Positions 14,817 through 26,427 are shown, counted from the first letter of the stretch. The stretch: 64,000 nt of DNA from Balanoglossus misakiensis (GCA_040954595.2 CM082586.2:7316001-7380000); one strand, 5' to 3'. Notes: generated by a model from the sequence alone, not told the origin. Program-made: numbers and translations.

Positions 14817-15801
14817 ATTACCTGTGTTGACAAATTTCCCCCATACAGATGGTGTGCATGAAAATGTAGACCAAAGTGGTTTTTGCTAAGGTTGGTGGGG
14901 AACAATGGTAATTGATTTGGGATCCCAGAGGTAACTCTTCAGCACACTGTCTGTCATAAATATGACTGCATTTGAATACCATAGGGAACCAGAACAGCGG
15001 TAAAATGATTGTGGAATTTACCAGGGCACTGCCCTAAGCTATAAACACTAATACTAGCGCTACAGAACTATCACAGGAGACTACATTTCCGGGCTCTAGT
15101 CTTGCTGCTTGCAATTAATCCTTGTAAATTATGACCAAAAATAGACAAATCAGCAAATGTACATACATACATCTGAACATCACTCAATTTTTTAACAATT
15201 AAGCTTGATACTTTTTTAATTTGTCCATAGATTTTGACAATTCTCCTTAGTGACAGTTGCTAAGCAATTTGTTAGACTTTGGCATAATTAGTCAGTATCC
15301 TTATGTCTAGACCATGTGAATACACTAACTATAAGCCTCTTAATAACACAAACAGAATCTACTGCAATCTGATAGAGTACATGTAATGAGGAAACCCCTT
15401 CAACAAACATTCCACATTGCTACACTATTATGACAACACAAGTACAAACAATCAAAACTGAACAACTATGCCAATAAATTAATCATGTAAATGTTATCAT
15501 GTAAGTTACATGTACATGTATGTTTATCTAAATTCTTACAATAACTCCCACTACAAAAGTTAATTTTTCATTTACATGTTTGCTGAGCAAACCTCTTGAG
15601 ATGTCACCAATGTACATATTTTGATTTTGACTTTACTATATGTTGCAGTGTTTAAAATACCTCCCACTTACCAATACATTTATACACACTACAGTTTTAT
15701 TACTACTGTCAAGTTCTTCCAAACATGTACATGTACATGTACATTGTATTCTGTATTCCCAAGAACATACAATCTGATTCAGGGATATGTGCCTGTTGTA
15801 T

Positions 15802-15824
15802 TTATCTATCTATCTATCTAATGT

Positions 15825-15855
<31 letters not shown>

Positions 15856-15870
15856 CGTCCGTCTGTCTGA
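15802..15870 (+). repeat. Compound TATC / GTCT microsatellite
   Basis: A short TATC run is followed by about a dozen GTCT/GTCC units. The short open frames across it are translated repeat, not genes. Confidence 0.9.
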
Positions 15871-16194
15871 CTGTCACTCACCACCACATGACATACCCAC
15901 ACACTAACAAACACATGGGTAGTAAATTACCAGGTCTTCACTAGTACCAGAAGCAGCTGTTTCGCTTCCATTACATCATCTGTTACCAGTGCAGAAAAAA
16001 AAGGTCATTGACCTCCGCCTGACTTTTACATCATCTGTCAAGATGCGTTTCTGTCAAGCCCAGTAATATCATACACTATCACAATACTCGCAGTGTATTT
16101 CCTAGACAGCTAGGTTATCTATCTAAATCGTTTTATTAGAGTCACACATGACAAACCCAATATTGTCGCGTCAATTTCCCATCCCTTGGCACAC

Positions 16195-16287
16195 TTAACC
16201 CTTTCACCCCCAGTTCCCTCTTAAGAGGTCCAACTTTACCATGGAAAACAATGGGTTTGGACTAAACCATGGCGGTGAAAGGGTTAA
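16195..16287. mobile_element. 93-bp piggyBac-type MITE
   Basis: The element runs from TTAA-CCCTTTCACC to GGTGAAAGGG-TTAA. TTAA at both ends is the hallmark target duplication of piggyBac transposons, whose termini typically begin CCY. The interior is too short to code. Confidence 0.7.
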
Positions 16288-19200
16288 TGAACCCACCTCC
16301 CCAGACATTCACACAAACAAACCCAATCCACCTAATACACTATAGGTAACTGACCTTTAATAACAATGATCAATACAGTTACAGACTAGTGGTCTACCGA
16401 CTATCATCGAGTGTCATCTCATTGATTTATCTTCTGATTCACAAATATCGATCGACAGCTTGACTTCCTTGCTTGGTAAAAATTCAGGATTAAGTGCAAA
16501 ACTAATAATACTGCTGGTATATTATTATTTCGAAATATTGTTTCACTTCCGAGGGCTTTATTTAGAAATTTTACATTGCGAGTGAGGGTATTTAGTGGTA
16601 ATGCAGACAGATGTCATTGACCTTTGACTACTGGTATCTTCTACTGGTACATCATTTCGCAGGTATTTTTGGTAAACAAAGACACCTGTCTGTACACACA
16701 TATATAATGTAGACATTACTGGGTACAGTAATGTTGACAGTCTGTACACTCAAAGATACAGTATCATGAGTCAGTCATACCACACTGTGACAGTATGTTT
16801 CTCCATTCTTTGCAGTCTGACACTGACTGAATTATGACTAATGGCCAAAGCAATGACCTTGAGGAAAGTCATTCAACCAATCAGATGTCACATTTTCATT
16901 CTTGTCCTTGTGTGCATGAATACACAGACCGTCAGAGAGATGCTTATCGAACAAATCTCTAATCACACCAATTAATGTACATGAGCTCGACATTGAAATC
17001 TTTAATATTGACATTCTTTTCCCGAAATGAAATTAAACATCACAGCATAAAATATTTTTTATCCTAATGAAACTAAACAATTTGACTGAAAATGTAAAAT
17101 CTTAGATGTGATTAGGGCTGTTCAGCCATGGAGTTGATGTACATTGATATTTGCCTCCAAAACACAAATCACCATAGCCTTGGTTGTTCAATTTTAGCAT
17201 TACTAGTAATTATGTGTACAATATATACCACCTGGCCACAAGCTTGTGTACAAATCAAAAGAACCAATGTCCGTGGGGGCCAATGGGATGCCTATTTAGT
17301 ATTTACATTATGTCCCTCTGCAGAAGCTCGCTTTTCAAATTTACCATTTTCCACGCAAGGTCAGACATAATCATTGAGCTTGGTTGGTTGGCAAAGACAA
17401 GGACAGAGTCTCTAGACTCAAGTTTAATGTTTGCCTTATCAATAATCAGCTTGTGTCGACCAAGGTCAATGCACAATTCCATTAGCTGTAACTGGAACAG
17501 ATTCCATTACCAGAAGGATAAATTATATTGCAAAATGTGTAATCTTGCCCTGAAAACAATTTCGCTCAGGGCTTTCAAATTGAGAGAAAAAGAAAAAAAC
17601 ATCTTGTGTCCCTCAGCAAAATAAGAGCTCTAGTATAACAGACATTGCCACTTTTGTTTACTAGTAAACAAATAAACATATCTGAAACTCTTTAAAAAAT
17701 AAAACAAAATATTTTTAAAATTTAATCTTTGAAAATTTGACAGCTACATGTATTTGAACTATCACTCTCTGTAATTTTATGTTAGTCTGAACACTGTCGT
17801 TTGCAGATCTATACTTCTTGGAAATATATAGTTCTGAAACTGAACCCACTCAGTTGAAGTTATGAGGTTATCACTTGAAAGCTGCCACTTGTATTATCAA
17901 CAATGTGGATTTCAGACAATGGGTTAAATCCTAAATTTTACTTCCTGATAGGAGCAGAGTCCATAAAAATAGTTTTATCAGCATCTTTGTAACTATAGCA
18001 ATGCAGGTAAAATACTGCATAGTGGTTCTGAACTTAGGACTAGACGAGGGAGAAAAAGTGGGTCAACACACTTAAATTACAGGGTCCAATTTCAAAAATG
18101 TATTAACCTGTGTTTACGTACGGTAAACAGAAAGGGGTGAACTTTAAGGGCATTCTGGGTCAAATATACCCAACTTTGTCACCTTGACATTGCTTCTGCA
18201 CCTCCCCCCTGGGGGAGGGGTGATCTGACCACCTGAGTTATCGTGTGGTTCAAGTCACCTGATCAAATGTACTGACTTTGAGAACAAAACAGCTACCCGG
18301 AAATTTGAACTTTGATAATACATGTAGTTGCTGCTGAAGGTCGTACTGACATAAACACCACTCTCATCACGGATGAAACGGACCAATCAGTCTGGATGGT
18401 CTGACTTTTCAGCCATTTGAATATTCAAAGCGCACTGCATCGATGCCCAGATGATTCGATAATGACCCTCTGTACGTGGATTGAAAGACTTTGGCCATAA
18501 ATTACAGCACGCCTCTCGTTTGAGGGCCTGCATTAGGATTTGGAATCCAGGCTTAGTAAATGCCATGTTTTTATTGAGCTGTATATTTTACTCAGTCTCT
18601 ATAAATCATTTTACTGTTTAGAATGAACACTCGTCTCATTCGAAACAGATGGGCCACCCCTTTTCCTTTAAAACCAGGCCACAACGCTTCGTAAAATCTT
18701 ACTAGGTCAGAGAGCAATGGGAACTTGAAATCCAGCCATAGGATATCCATGTCTGGTCCCCATTACTGCGTGTGGAATGATTCACAATATCACAATTCTA
18801 CGGAAGTTGGATATGTGTCCCATGTGGTGGTATAGATACTGCACTCTTTGACTATCAATTCATTGCAAATTGCAACAGCTGTGTCAGGCCTGACAAGATT
18901 AACAAATGTGCAGTTTGACTTCGGAAATTTTAAGTAGGTCTGCCAGAACCAGAGAACCAGAGTACAATTTAATTTTCTTGCAATATTGCATGAATTAAGT
19001 ATTAATAATATAAAGTATTTTAACTCTCTGTCATTGTCTTTTACTTTGTCTAGTACTACTAGTAGATTTAATTTCCTTGTTCGTAATGGTTAAAAATAAA
19101 TTCATATTCAATTCAATGGTTGTTGTATAAATACAGATATTCCATGATACGAATTGCCAATTACTGACTGTACAGTGATCGTCGCGTAGACAATAACTTA

Positions 19201-19546
19201 ATTAATGTCGAAAGATCCTGTGGATAGAGACAGTGTCATCCCTGAAATAGAAAACGCAGGACAGACTGCAAACTACAATACAAATAACAGTAATCGTGGT
19301 AAACATGATGGTTGATTTTTTTTACAGAGAGGGGGCGGGGCTGGGGGAGAGAGGGGGGAATTGTCGCTAGTTTTGTAACCTTGCAAGCTCAGCTCAGCTG
19401 ACAAGTCTCCATCGGCAAAAACATACGCTCGACTAAGAAAACACCACCCCTAAAGTACGTTTACTGTAGTCGAAGCCGTAATTGTATTGTAACTAATGAC
19501 GCGACGACGGCATCGTACAGCTGATCACGGACAGACTTACACTTAC

Positions 19547-19565
19547 CGGCTTGCTGGACAGACAT
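19547..19565 (-). CDS. Possible first coding exon of a minus-strand gene (partial)
   Basis: On the minus strand an ATG at 19,565 opens six codons (MSVQQA plus one base). A near-perfect donor, G|GTAAGT, starts at 19,546. About 80 bp upstream is a TATA-like box, which would place transcription start near 19,620. No downstream exon could be found in the 19.5 kb to the left edge, so this would imply a very large first intron. The context before the ATG is weak (C at -3). This is inferred from signals only; no protein family can be named. Confidence 0.3.
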
Positions 19566-19644
19566 CGGAACGATGGAGATCAAGTACTTCTATGGTGATT
19601 TTCCCGTGACAGACGTCCAGAGTAACAAGTCTTATTAGTTATTG

Positions 19645-19653
19645 CTTTATATA
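19645..19653 (-). promoter_or_regulatory. TATA-like box (minus strand)
   Basis: TATATAAAG on the minus strand, about 80 bp upstream of the candidate start codon at 19,565. Spacing fits a TATA promoter with a 5' leader of about 55 nt. Confidence 0.35.
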
Positions 19654-19989
19654 GACAGAACTTGCCCTATATGCACTGCAACTGTTGAACCTGAGGTTCA
19701 GGGGCGCGGGCTTCCTCTGACACAGTGACAGTGACACGGCTGGCAAACGACCGATCGCATAAACGCTTCGGTGAACTCGGATATTCTTGGTTAAAACGTC
19801 GATCGGATCATACTTCTGTTGAGATCCTGTATACTGGTGGTAGTCACCTACTTCCGGCTGAGCCGATCGTCAACTGCCCGTCTTTCACATGCAGAAATCG
19901 AGTTTACAACTTGTATACATCCCACGCCCGACGTCGGTGATGTCACTTGTCAGTTTCCACCATCTCTTCCGGTTTTTTTGAACTGCACC

Positions 19990-20850
19990 TAGTCTCGGTT
20001 ACCCAGAGCCCTCTGCTTCTTCCGTTAGGCACTCCAGAAAGAGGGTCTGGGGAAACCCTAGTCTCGGTTACCCAGAGCCCTCTGCTTCTTCCGTTAGGCA
20101 CTCCAGAAAGAGGGTCTGGGGAAACCCGGTAGACAAACCGTCAGGCGGAATCCGGACAGCTGCGATGCATGACGGGAGATTAATATTCGATACGATATTA
20201 TGATATGTCGATATTAGAAAACTATTTACCGAACTTCTCTCTCTCTTTTCAATTTGTATACAGTTTTAGCAGGTCTAGCACTTCTCAGCATGTTTTCTTT
20301 ATCGTATGTCATACATGTCGGCCGTGGGTTCGCGCGCAGGACATCGCCATTTTGGAATATTAATCTCCCGTCATGCATCGCAGCTGTCCCGATTCCGCCT
20401 GACGGTTTGTCTACCGGGTTTCCCCAGACCCTCTTTCTGGAGTGCCTAACGGAAGAAGCAGAGGGCTCTGGGTAACCGAGACTAGGGAAACCCGGTAGAC
20501 AAACCGTCAGGCGGAATCGGGACAGCTGCGATGCATGACGGGAGATTAATATTCCAAAATGGCGATGTCCTGCGCGCGAACCCACGGCCGACATGTATGA
20601 CATACGATAAAGAAAACATGCTGAGAAGTGCTAGACCTGCTAAAACTGTATACAAATTGAAAAGAGAGAGAGAAGTTCGGTAAATAGTTTTCTAATATCG
20701 ACATATCATAATATCGTATCGAATATTAATCTCCCGTCATGCATCGCAGCTGTCCGGATTCCGCCTGACGGTTTGTCTACCGGGTTTCCCCAGACCCTCT
20801 TTCTGGAGTGCCTAACGGAAGAAGCAGAGGGCTCTGGGTAACCGAGACTA
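19990..20850. mobile_element. 861-bp composite foldback transposon with 9-bp TSD
   Basis: The ends are TAGTCTCGG and CCGAGACTA. AACTGCACC flanks both sides (19,981-19,989 and 20,851-20,859), a perfect 9-bp target-site duplication. Inside, 20,059-20,424 and 20,485-20,850 are the same 366 bp in opposite orientation, apparently identical by eye, separated by 60 bp that complete one full 426-bp unit (20,059-20,484). That unit itself has inverted termini of about 135 bp. The first 69 bp are tandemly duplicated at the left end (19,990-20,058 and 20,059-20,127). No transposase is encoded. A TSD of 9 bp fits Mutator-like or Foldback elements. Confidence 0.93.
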
Positions 20851-20872
20851 AACTGCACCGTGCATCCTGGGA

Positions 20873-20880
20873 TGACGTCA
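20873..20880 (+). promoter_or_regulatory. CRE-type site (TGACGTCA)
   Basis: A full palindromic CREB/ATF consensus about 190 bp upstream of the Rag GTPase start codon and 14 bp right of the foldback element's target duplication. It is a candidate proximal promoter site, inferred from position only. Confidence 0.4.
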
Positions 20881-21070
20881 TGGTAACCTCGTACTACAAC
20901 CTGGATAGCATGTCCGTGTTAAAATTATATCAAATATCAAACTATTAAGTATTAGAGAATATGACAAGAAAATATTACTAAAATATAATATAAACATGAA
21001 AACAACACGAATTTATTACATAGAAAGTTTATTCTTGCTTGGTTTTTGATTGTGCGCATGTCGTTTTAGG

Positions 21071-24000
21071 ATGAGCCAGCAATCACATGACAACATTGCC
21101 GTGCAGATCGTTTTCCGTATTCGATGCAAGATGGTAAGTGTTGTCAAACTTTTGGTGGTTATTTCGTTTACAGGCAAACATCGGTTTTCGTACAAGGTGT
21201 ACCTGTTACTTGTAAACGTCTTAAGGACTTGGAGAACGTTTGGTAACTCGAAGATTTCTTAGTAGAGTTAATGACGACTCCTTGCTTCTGCAAGGGTCGA
21301 CACCGGTCTTGTGACTTTATTTACGATGTACGTATGTTATTGACTAAGTCACTCCCTGCTGTGATCTCCGAGCCATTTCACGAGGAACGTCTCATTTACA
21401 CCAGTGGTCACACTTAGCAAACCTTCCCAGTTGTATGTAGTCGCTGTCAGTCGCCTGTTATTCGTAAATATTGCCTGTCCCGATAATACAGCAACCAGTT
21501 TCACTGGACTTTTGTCCTCGAGACCAGTCGGACGTGACGACATCGCACATGACTTCCACGCGCGTGGAGGGTCTGTATTTATTTCGACTATCAGGTGTCA
21601 GGAATCCTTAGCTTAAAACCTTAAGTTTGTCCAAAATGTGTGGATAGACTAGAATGGAATCGTGAAATACATGGGAATAATGATATCGATAATTAAAACA
21701 ATAACAGAGATTTAGTTATCAATTTCATAACTGACCTCAAATGACCTTGTAGATTCTTGTCACTTTCAGTGTTGTTAATGTTGCGTGTAGTTGGTTATAT
21801 CGCATACGATAGAAGAATTTTGCGCCTTTCTGACTGTGGAAACCTGGCCTGTAACCCCTAGTTTTATGTCGTGTTGACATATTGCATCATGTAATGTCCC
21901 AACATTTGTTTTCTTGTTTGCATTCCTGCAGTCTTACGATGAAGAGGACTTTGGTGGTGGCTACAGTGTAGTGGGTTCATTTCCGAAAGACTTTGGATAT
22001 GGGCCGGACGACAGCGAAACAGATGGCGCTGCAGCCTCGCCGGATAGCAAGCCCAGAATATTACTGATGGGACTTCGGCGGTAAGTCTTGCTGTGTTTTT
22101 GTCCACGTTGGTTGTCAGTAGAATTTATAACACACCATGCAGCGAACCCTCGATCTTGATTCGTCAATACGACGTCACGTGACCTTAGTCATTTCGAACT
22201 GTTGCCTTGGGCATCAGTTCGATCGGTTTGGTGTGTTATAAAACACATGATGGCTGACATATTCGGGCAACAGTGTATTTTTAATGACCTCGGGACTGCC
22301 AGTCACACCAAAACAGTCTGTTTTCCCTCGGGCTATGCCCTCGGGAAAACAAGACTGTTTTAGTTGTGACTAGCAGCACCCTCGGTCATCAAAATACACT
22401 GTTGCCCTCATTGTCAGTCATCATGTGTATACTAGTGCACAATCTGAGGGGTGGAATTCACCTCAACTTGGTTTGGTTTGAATCTCAGAACAAAGAGCAT
22501 TTTCTGTGGGTACACCATGTCATTATATTGGCCATAATATTTTCTGCTTTTTGCGTTTGCTCGCAGGAGTGGGAAGTCGTCCATCCAAAAAGTGGTGTTT
22601 CACAAGATGTCACCTAACGAAACTTTATTCCTGGAGAGTACAAATAAAATTGTCAAAGATGGTAAGTCAATTTTTACCCGATTACTCACACAGAACATTT
22701 TTTACTCAGTGAGTCTCACTTTGAAAATTACTTGATTTCCATTGCTATTGAAAGCAATGTGCCAGGATAATATTTTACTTTCATTGACCAGTGAGCAACT
22801 CAGAAGAGTGTTATCTGTTTGCTGTAACAAACTGATAATGTTCATTGTCTCTTTCCTTTCAGACATCAACAACAGTTCCTTCGTTCAGTTTCAAATCTGG
22901 GACTTTCCTGGCCAGATCGATTTCTTTGATCCGACCTTTGATTCCGAAATGATCTTCGGTGGCTGCGGGGCTCTCATATTTGTCATCGATGCACAGGTGA
23001 GTATTATTGTGCCAAATTTGAATTCAAGTCTGGACTAGAATTCATTTGTCAACAATAACAATGGCTGTTACATACAAACAGCAATGTTGACAAGTGGGGT
23101 ACTGGGTATATTAACATGCTGTTTGGACCAGAGCAAAAAAATGCACTTGGTATACAGAACAAAAATACTCAAAATAAAGCCAAAAGTTACAGCTAATGTC
23201 CCATTAACCCTAATTCTACTGGGTGTCATACCTGTTTAGAGTGTCAAGTCCCTGAAAATATGTATTTGCCACTTTTTCTTCTAAAACGTATTTTGACTGT
23301 CTTGACATGGCTCTCATACGTACTTAGACACACTTGGCAGTCTGAGCCCCCTGTAAAATGTACCAAATCGCACTGGTTTGCTCTGTATTGGTCTGAGGGT
23401 CTTGTATAGGCCCTACTGATTAACACGCACTTGGCAGTCTAACAGGCCTGGGAACAAGGATTCTAGGCACCCTGGAAATCAAACCAGTTTCAACTGACTT
23501 GGCAGCGTTAGGGATATACTTGGTGAACCAGTTGTGCCCTTGTGTGATCATGATCTAACGTGACATTACTCTCAACAGGATGACTATATGGACGCCCTCG
23601 CCAAACTTCACATGACAGTCTCGCGGGCCTACAAGGTCAACCCCAACATCAAGTTTGAAGTCTTCATCCACAAGGTGGACGGCCTGTCGGACGATCACAA
23701 GATCGAAACGCAGCGCGACATCCATCAACGGGCCACAGATGAGTTGGCTGATAACGGGTTGGGCGGGGTTCATCTTAGGTGAGTGGTTAGACCCTGAGGT
23801 TTGTGAAACTAACCTTTGGTGTCATCAACTCTTTGTTGTGATGTACGGTACTTTGTTGGTTGTCTGTATTCTACTGCATTGTTTTGTGTTTGTCTTTGCA
23901 ACTGGCCATCATGTACAAATGATATGATCACAATTAGTTTATTCAGTGAAATAAAAAAAATATTGTTGATGAATATTAGACAAGACCTTGCAATGTACAG

Positions 24001-26052
24001 ACTATGCAAATGAGATCCTCTCATTCTAGTCCTTGTGATTATTCCTATGGTGATTATATTTCCTATGTGGTTCCGGAAAGTCAAATATTGTATACTTTTA
24101 CTTCTGTGTTGCAGTTTTTACCTGACTAGTATCTACGACCACTCAATATTTGAAGCCTTCAGCAAAGTTGTACAGAAGCTGATCCCGCAGTTGCCAACCT
24201 TAGAGAACCTCCTCAACATCCTCATTTCTGTAAGTTCACCCTTTTTTACGTTTATCAAGAAATTCAAATCACGATGGTGTATATCATGTGTCTGGTTGTG
24301 AAAGAAAGGGGTTTATATCTCATGCCGGTATGGATTATAGTACATATTTGTGCCTGTGTTTATAGTGACTGTTAGAATTCTGGCTGCCTTAAAATAGGTT
24401 TTCACTTTGCGCTAAGGGGTCAAATCACATTGCATTCTGGTCGAAAAGTCGACAACCCACTTTAGTAACTAAGAGATATATGTTTACTGTATTTCATTAC
24501 TTCCTTTGGTCAAACATGTCTGTCTTTGTAGTTACCATATTAAACTCATTAAACTTTTTTCACATTTTGTTATTTTTTCTGTTAAGTTTCAGAATGACCC
24601 ATCATCACTTTAGCTTATGAACTCCTATTCATTAAACATGGCAAAAATCGGCCATCTTGAAATTGTGTCGACCATGTGAGATTTTTATCACCCACCTAGG
24701 TAGCCAAAAACCTATTTAAGGTCGGGAGATTTGATATACATTTTTTACTTCTTCATCAGAATTCAGGAATAGAGAAAGCCTTTTTATTCGATGTTGTCAG
24801 CAAAATCTACATAGCAACAGATGGTTCCCCTGTGGATATGCAGTCGTATGAGTTGTGCTGTGATATGATTGATGTTGTCATTGATGTCTCCTGTATTTAT
24901 GGGTGAGTATACGTCGGGTCCGTTGAACTCCATCATTCAGGGTACGGTTTTGGTATTCAGTCTGCTGTGAAGTTGTAGATGGGGGAGTCTCATGGATAAA
25001 AGTTGTTTGTGATGAAATGTAGACTGTGGAGAAACCATGTGTCTTGCATGTGCTTGACATGTGGCAAACATGTGATGGACACTTTCATATCATGTGATGG
25101 GCATGCATAAACCATGTGGCCTAGAAATGGCTGGAATAAGATGGCAGATCTCACAAAAATCGAGTTGTTCACTTGCCTCATGTGTACACTAATCTTTTGC
25201 GAAAAGTTGAATCACCACAAGTTGTTTATATGGGGTGACATCTCCGAAGCTAATTCCTGATGTTTCATTTCTCGACAGGTTGAGGGAAGAAAACGAGGGC
25301 AGTGCGTATGACTCAGAATCGAGCTCCATTATAAAACTTAACAATGCAACGATACTTTACCTTCGAGAAGTGAATAGGTTCTTAGCGTTAGTGTGTATTC
25401 TCAGAGAAGATAATTTTGACAGACATGGTGAGTTGTAATGGCATCTTTGATTTTAACTTAACCCTAATGCTACTGGGTCCCATACCTGATACAGTGTCAA
25501 GTCCCTTAAAATAAGTATTTGCCACTTTTTCTTCTAAAACGTATTTTGACTGTCTTGACATGGCTCTCATACGTACTTAGACACACTTGGCAGTCTGAGC
25601 CCCTTGTAAAATATACCAAATCGCGCTGGTTTGCACTGTATTGGTCTGAGGGTCTTGTATAGGCCCTACTGAGTAACACGCACTTGGCAGTCTAACAGGC
25701 CTGGGAGACAGGATTCTAGGCACCCTGGAAATCAAACCAGTTTCAACTGACTTGGCAGCGTTAGGGTTAATGCTTTCATTGAATTATGCTGTGTATTATC
25801 TACTCATGCAATTCCATCCTCCAGTTGAATTACACTTGGTCTTGAAACACCATCCTTCTCTGTGCTCTTTCCACAGGTCTGATAGACTACAATTTCCACT
25901 GTTTTAAAAATGCAATCCAGGAGGTCTTCGAAGTCAGGCTCCGATCGCAGCAGGGCATGTTGACGTCGTCGCAGCAAGCCAGCAGCCCGCAAGACAGCGC
26001 GGGTGGGTTGCAGACTAATGGTATGGTCACACCCCCAACTAAACCCGTCTAA
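21071..26052 (+). CDS. RRAGC: Ras-related GTP-binding protein C/D (Rag GTPase)
   Basis: Nine coding exons: 21071-21133, 21932-22080, 22567-22661, 22863-22996, 23579-23778, 24115-24229, 24760-24902, 25279-25427, 25877-26052. All have AG/GT borders and phases that close, giving 407 aa. The G domain shows the P-loop GLRRSGKSS (about 67-75), DFPGQ and HKVD, followed by the C-terminal roadblock-like domain. Identity to vertebrate RagC/D is very high after residue 60, and SFPKDFGYG recalls RagC rather than RagD. RagC/D pairs with RagA/B on lysosomes to recruit mTORC1 when amino acids are present. An in-frame ATG at 21131, immediately before the first donor, would give a 387-aa protein starting MSYDEED, closer to vertebrate N-termini; the start is therefore uncertain. 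Probably one ancestral RagC/D gene. Confidence 0.96.
22174..22183. promoter_or_regulatory. CLEAR-type palindrome in Rag intron 2
   Basis: GTCACGTGAC is the exact consensus bound by TFEB/TFE3/MITF. It lies in intron 2, between two arms (near 22,126 and 22,229) of an inverted repeat. MiT/TFE factors are known to activate Rag GTPase genes (RRAGD) in mammals. The same 10-mer also occurs at 50,364, so function is unproven. Confidence 0.4.
22243..22428. repeat. 186-bp hairpin element in Rag intron 2
   Basis: Two arms of about 90 bp, imperfectly complementary, meet at a loop of a few bases near 22,340. The outer ends read ACACATGATG and CATCATGTGT. Probably a MITE. It does not touch the flanking exons. 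Confidence 0.75.
23007..23200 (+). repeat. Dispersed repeat, copy B
   Basis: Matches 6,690-6,965 and 29,380-29,600 and lies in Rag intron 4, just before a piggyBac-type MITE. Shared blocks include TTTGTCAACAATAACAATGG and AAATAAAGCCAAAAG. Confidence 0.65.
23204..23515 (+). mobile_element. 312-bp piggyBac-type MITE, copy 1
   Basis: Starts TTAA-CCCTAA and ends TTAGGG followed by ATAT, a decayed TTAA. Nearly identical to 25,458-25,770 in the same orientation. It sits in Rag intron 4. Confidence 0.8.
25458..25770 (+). mobile_element. 313-bp piggyBac-type MITE, copy 2
   Basis: TTAA-CCCTAA at the left and TTAGGG-TTAA at the right, with both TTAA target sites intact. It sits in Rag intron 8. Over 90% similar by eye to copy 1. 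No coding capacity. Confidence 0.85.
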
Positions 26053-26152
26053 ATGTTGTCACACTTCAGCGCACTGTTTACAGCTTAGGTTAGTAGTCTG
26101 GTGTCATGACATCGCTGGAACCCATCCCCTCCCGTCCCATCCCACCCCCGCA

Positions 26153-26158
26153 AATAAA
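26153..26158 (+). terminator. AATAAA polyadenylation signal for the Rag gene
   Basis: First AATAAA after the stop, about 100 nt downstream. Position fits a short 3' UTR. Confidence 0.5.
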
Positions 26159-26215
26159 ATGGAATGTGCAGACTGCATGGTGATACTGCCTTAGGTTCTC
26201 ATAACTTGTTGAAAA

Positions 26216-26427
26216 TACTGTAAAACACTTTATTTTCGCGAGCAATAAATTTTTCGCGAAATACACGAGAGCAAAAAATAGCGTGAAAATAAAGTCGCTT
26301 AAATTTTTTTTGAAGATAACGATGCAGTGAATGAAATAAGAGAACGCGAAAATTAATACTCGCGAAACAGTGGCCTCTCTAGATATTGCGAAAATTTCAA
26401 CTAGCGAAAATAAAGTGTTTTGCAGTA
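26216..26427 (-). mobile_element. MITE with CTGTAAAACA termini, copy 2
   Basis: Inverted relative of 12,229-12,432, bounded by TACTGTAAAACA and TGTTTTGCAGTA. The same internal CGCGAAAAT blocks occur in reverse order. It lies just past the Rag polyadenylation signal. Confidence 0.75.

Larger units (their letters stand above)
1..19540. other. Long AT-rich stretch without a recognisable gene
   Basis: No open frame here shows a known domain, and none joins to another through good splice sites in a consistent phase. The stretch holds microsatellites (TTTC near 13.9 kb, TATC/GTCT at 15.8 kb), G or C runs (2.45, 2.63 and 8.65 kb), MITEs (12.2 and 16.2 kb), a dispersed repeat at 6.7 kb and many TACATGTA octamers. 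Islands at 4.3-4.5, 5.5-5.9 and 18.3-18.6 kb are rich in TAATTA/ATTA-type sites and look like possible enhancers. It could be the first intron of the minus-strand gene suggested at 19,547-19,565, or plain intergenic DNA; sequence alone does not decide. Confidence 0.55.

Noticed and set aside
20226-20603. 125-codon minus frame and 73-codon + frame
   Set aside because: They lie inside the foldback transposon and are by-products of its palindromic sequence; no transposase motif.
21050-21070. Upstream extension of the Rag GTPase frame (CACRFR)
   Set aside because: It begins at a TTG, not an ATG, so the first acceptable starts are 21,071 and 21,131.
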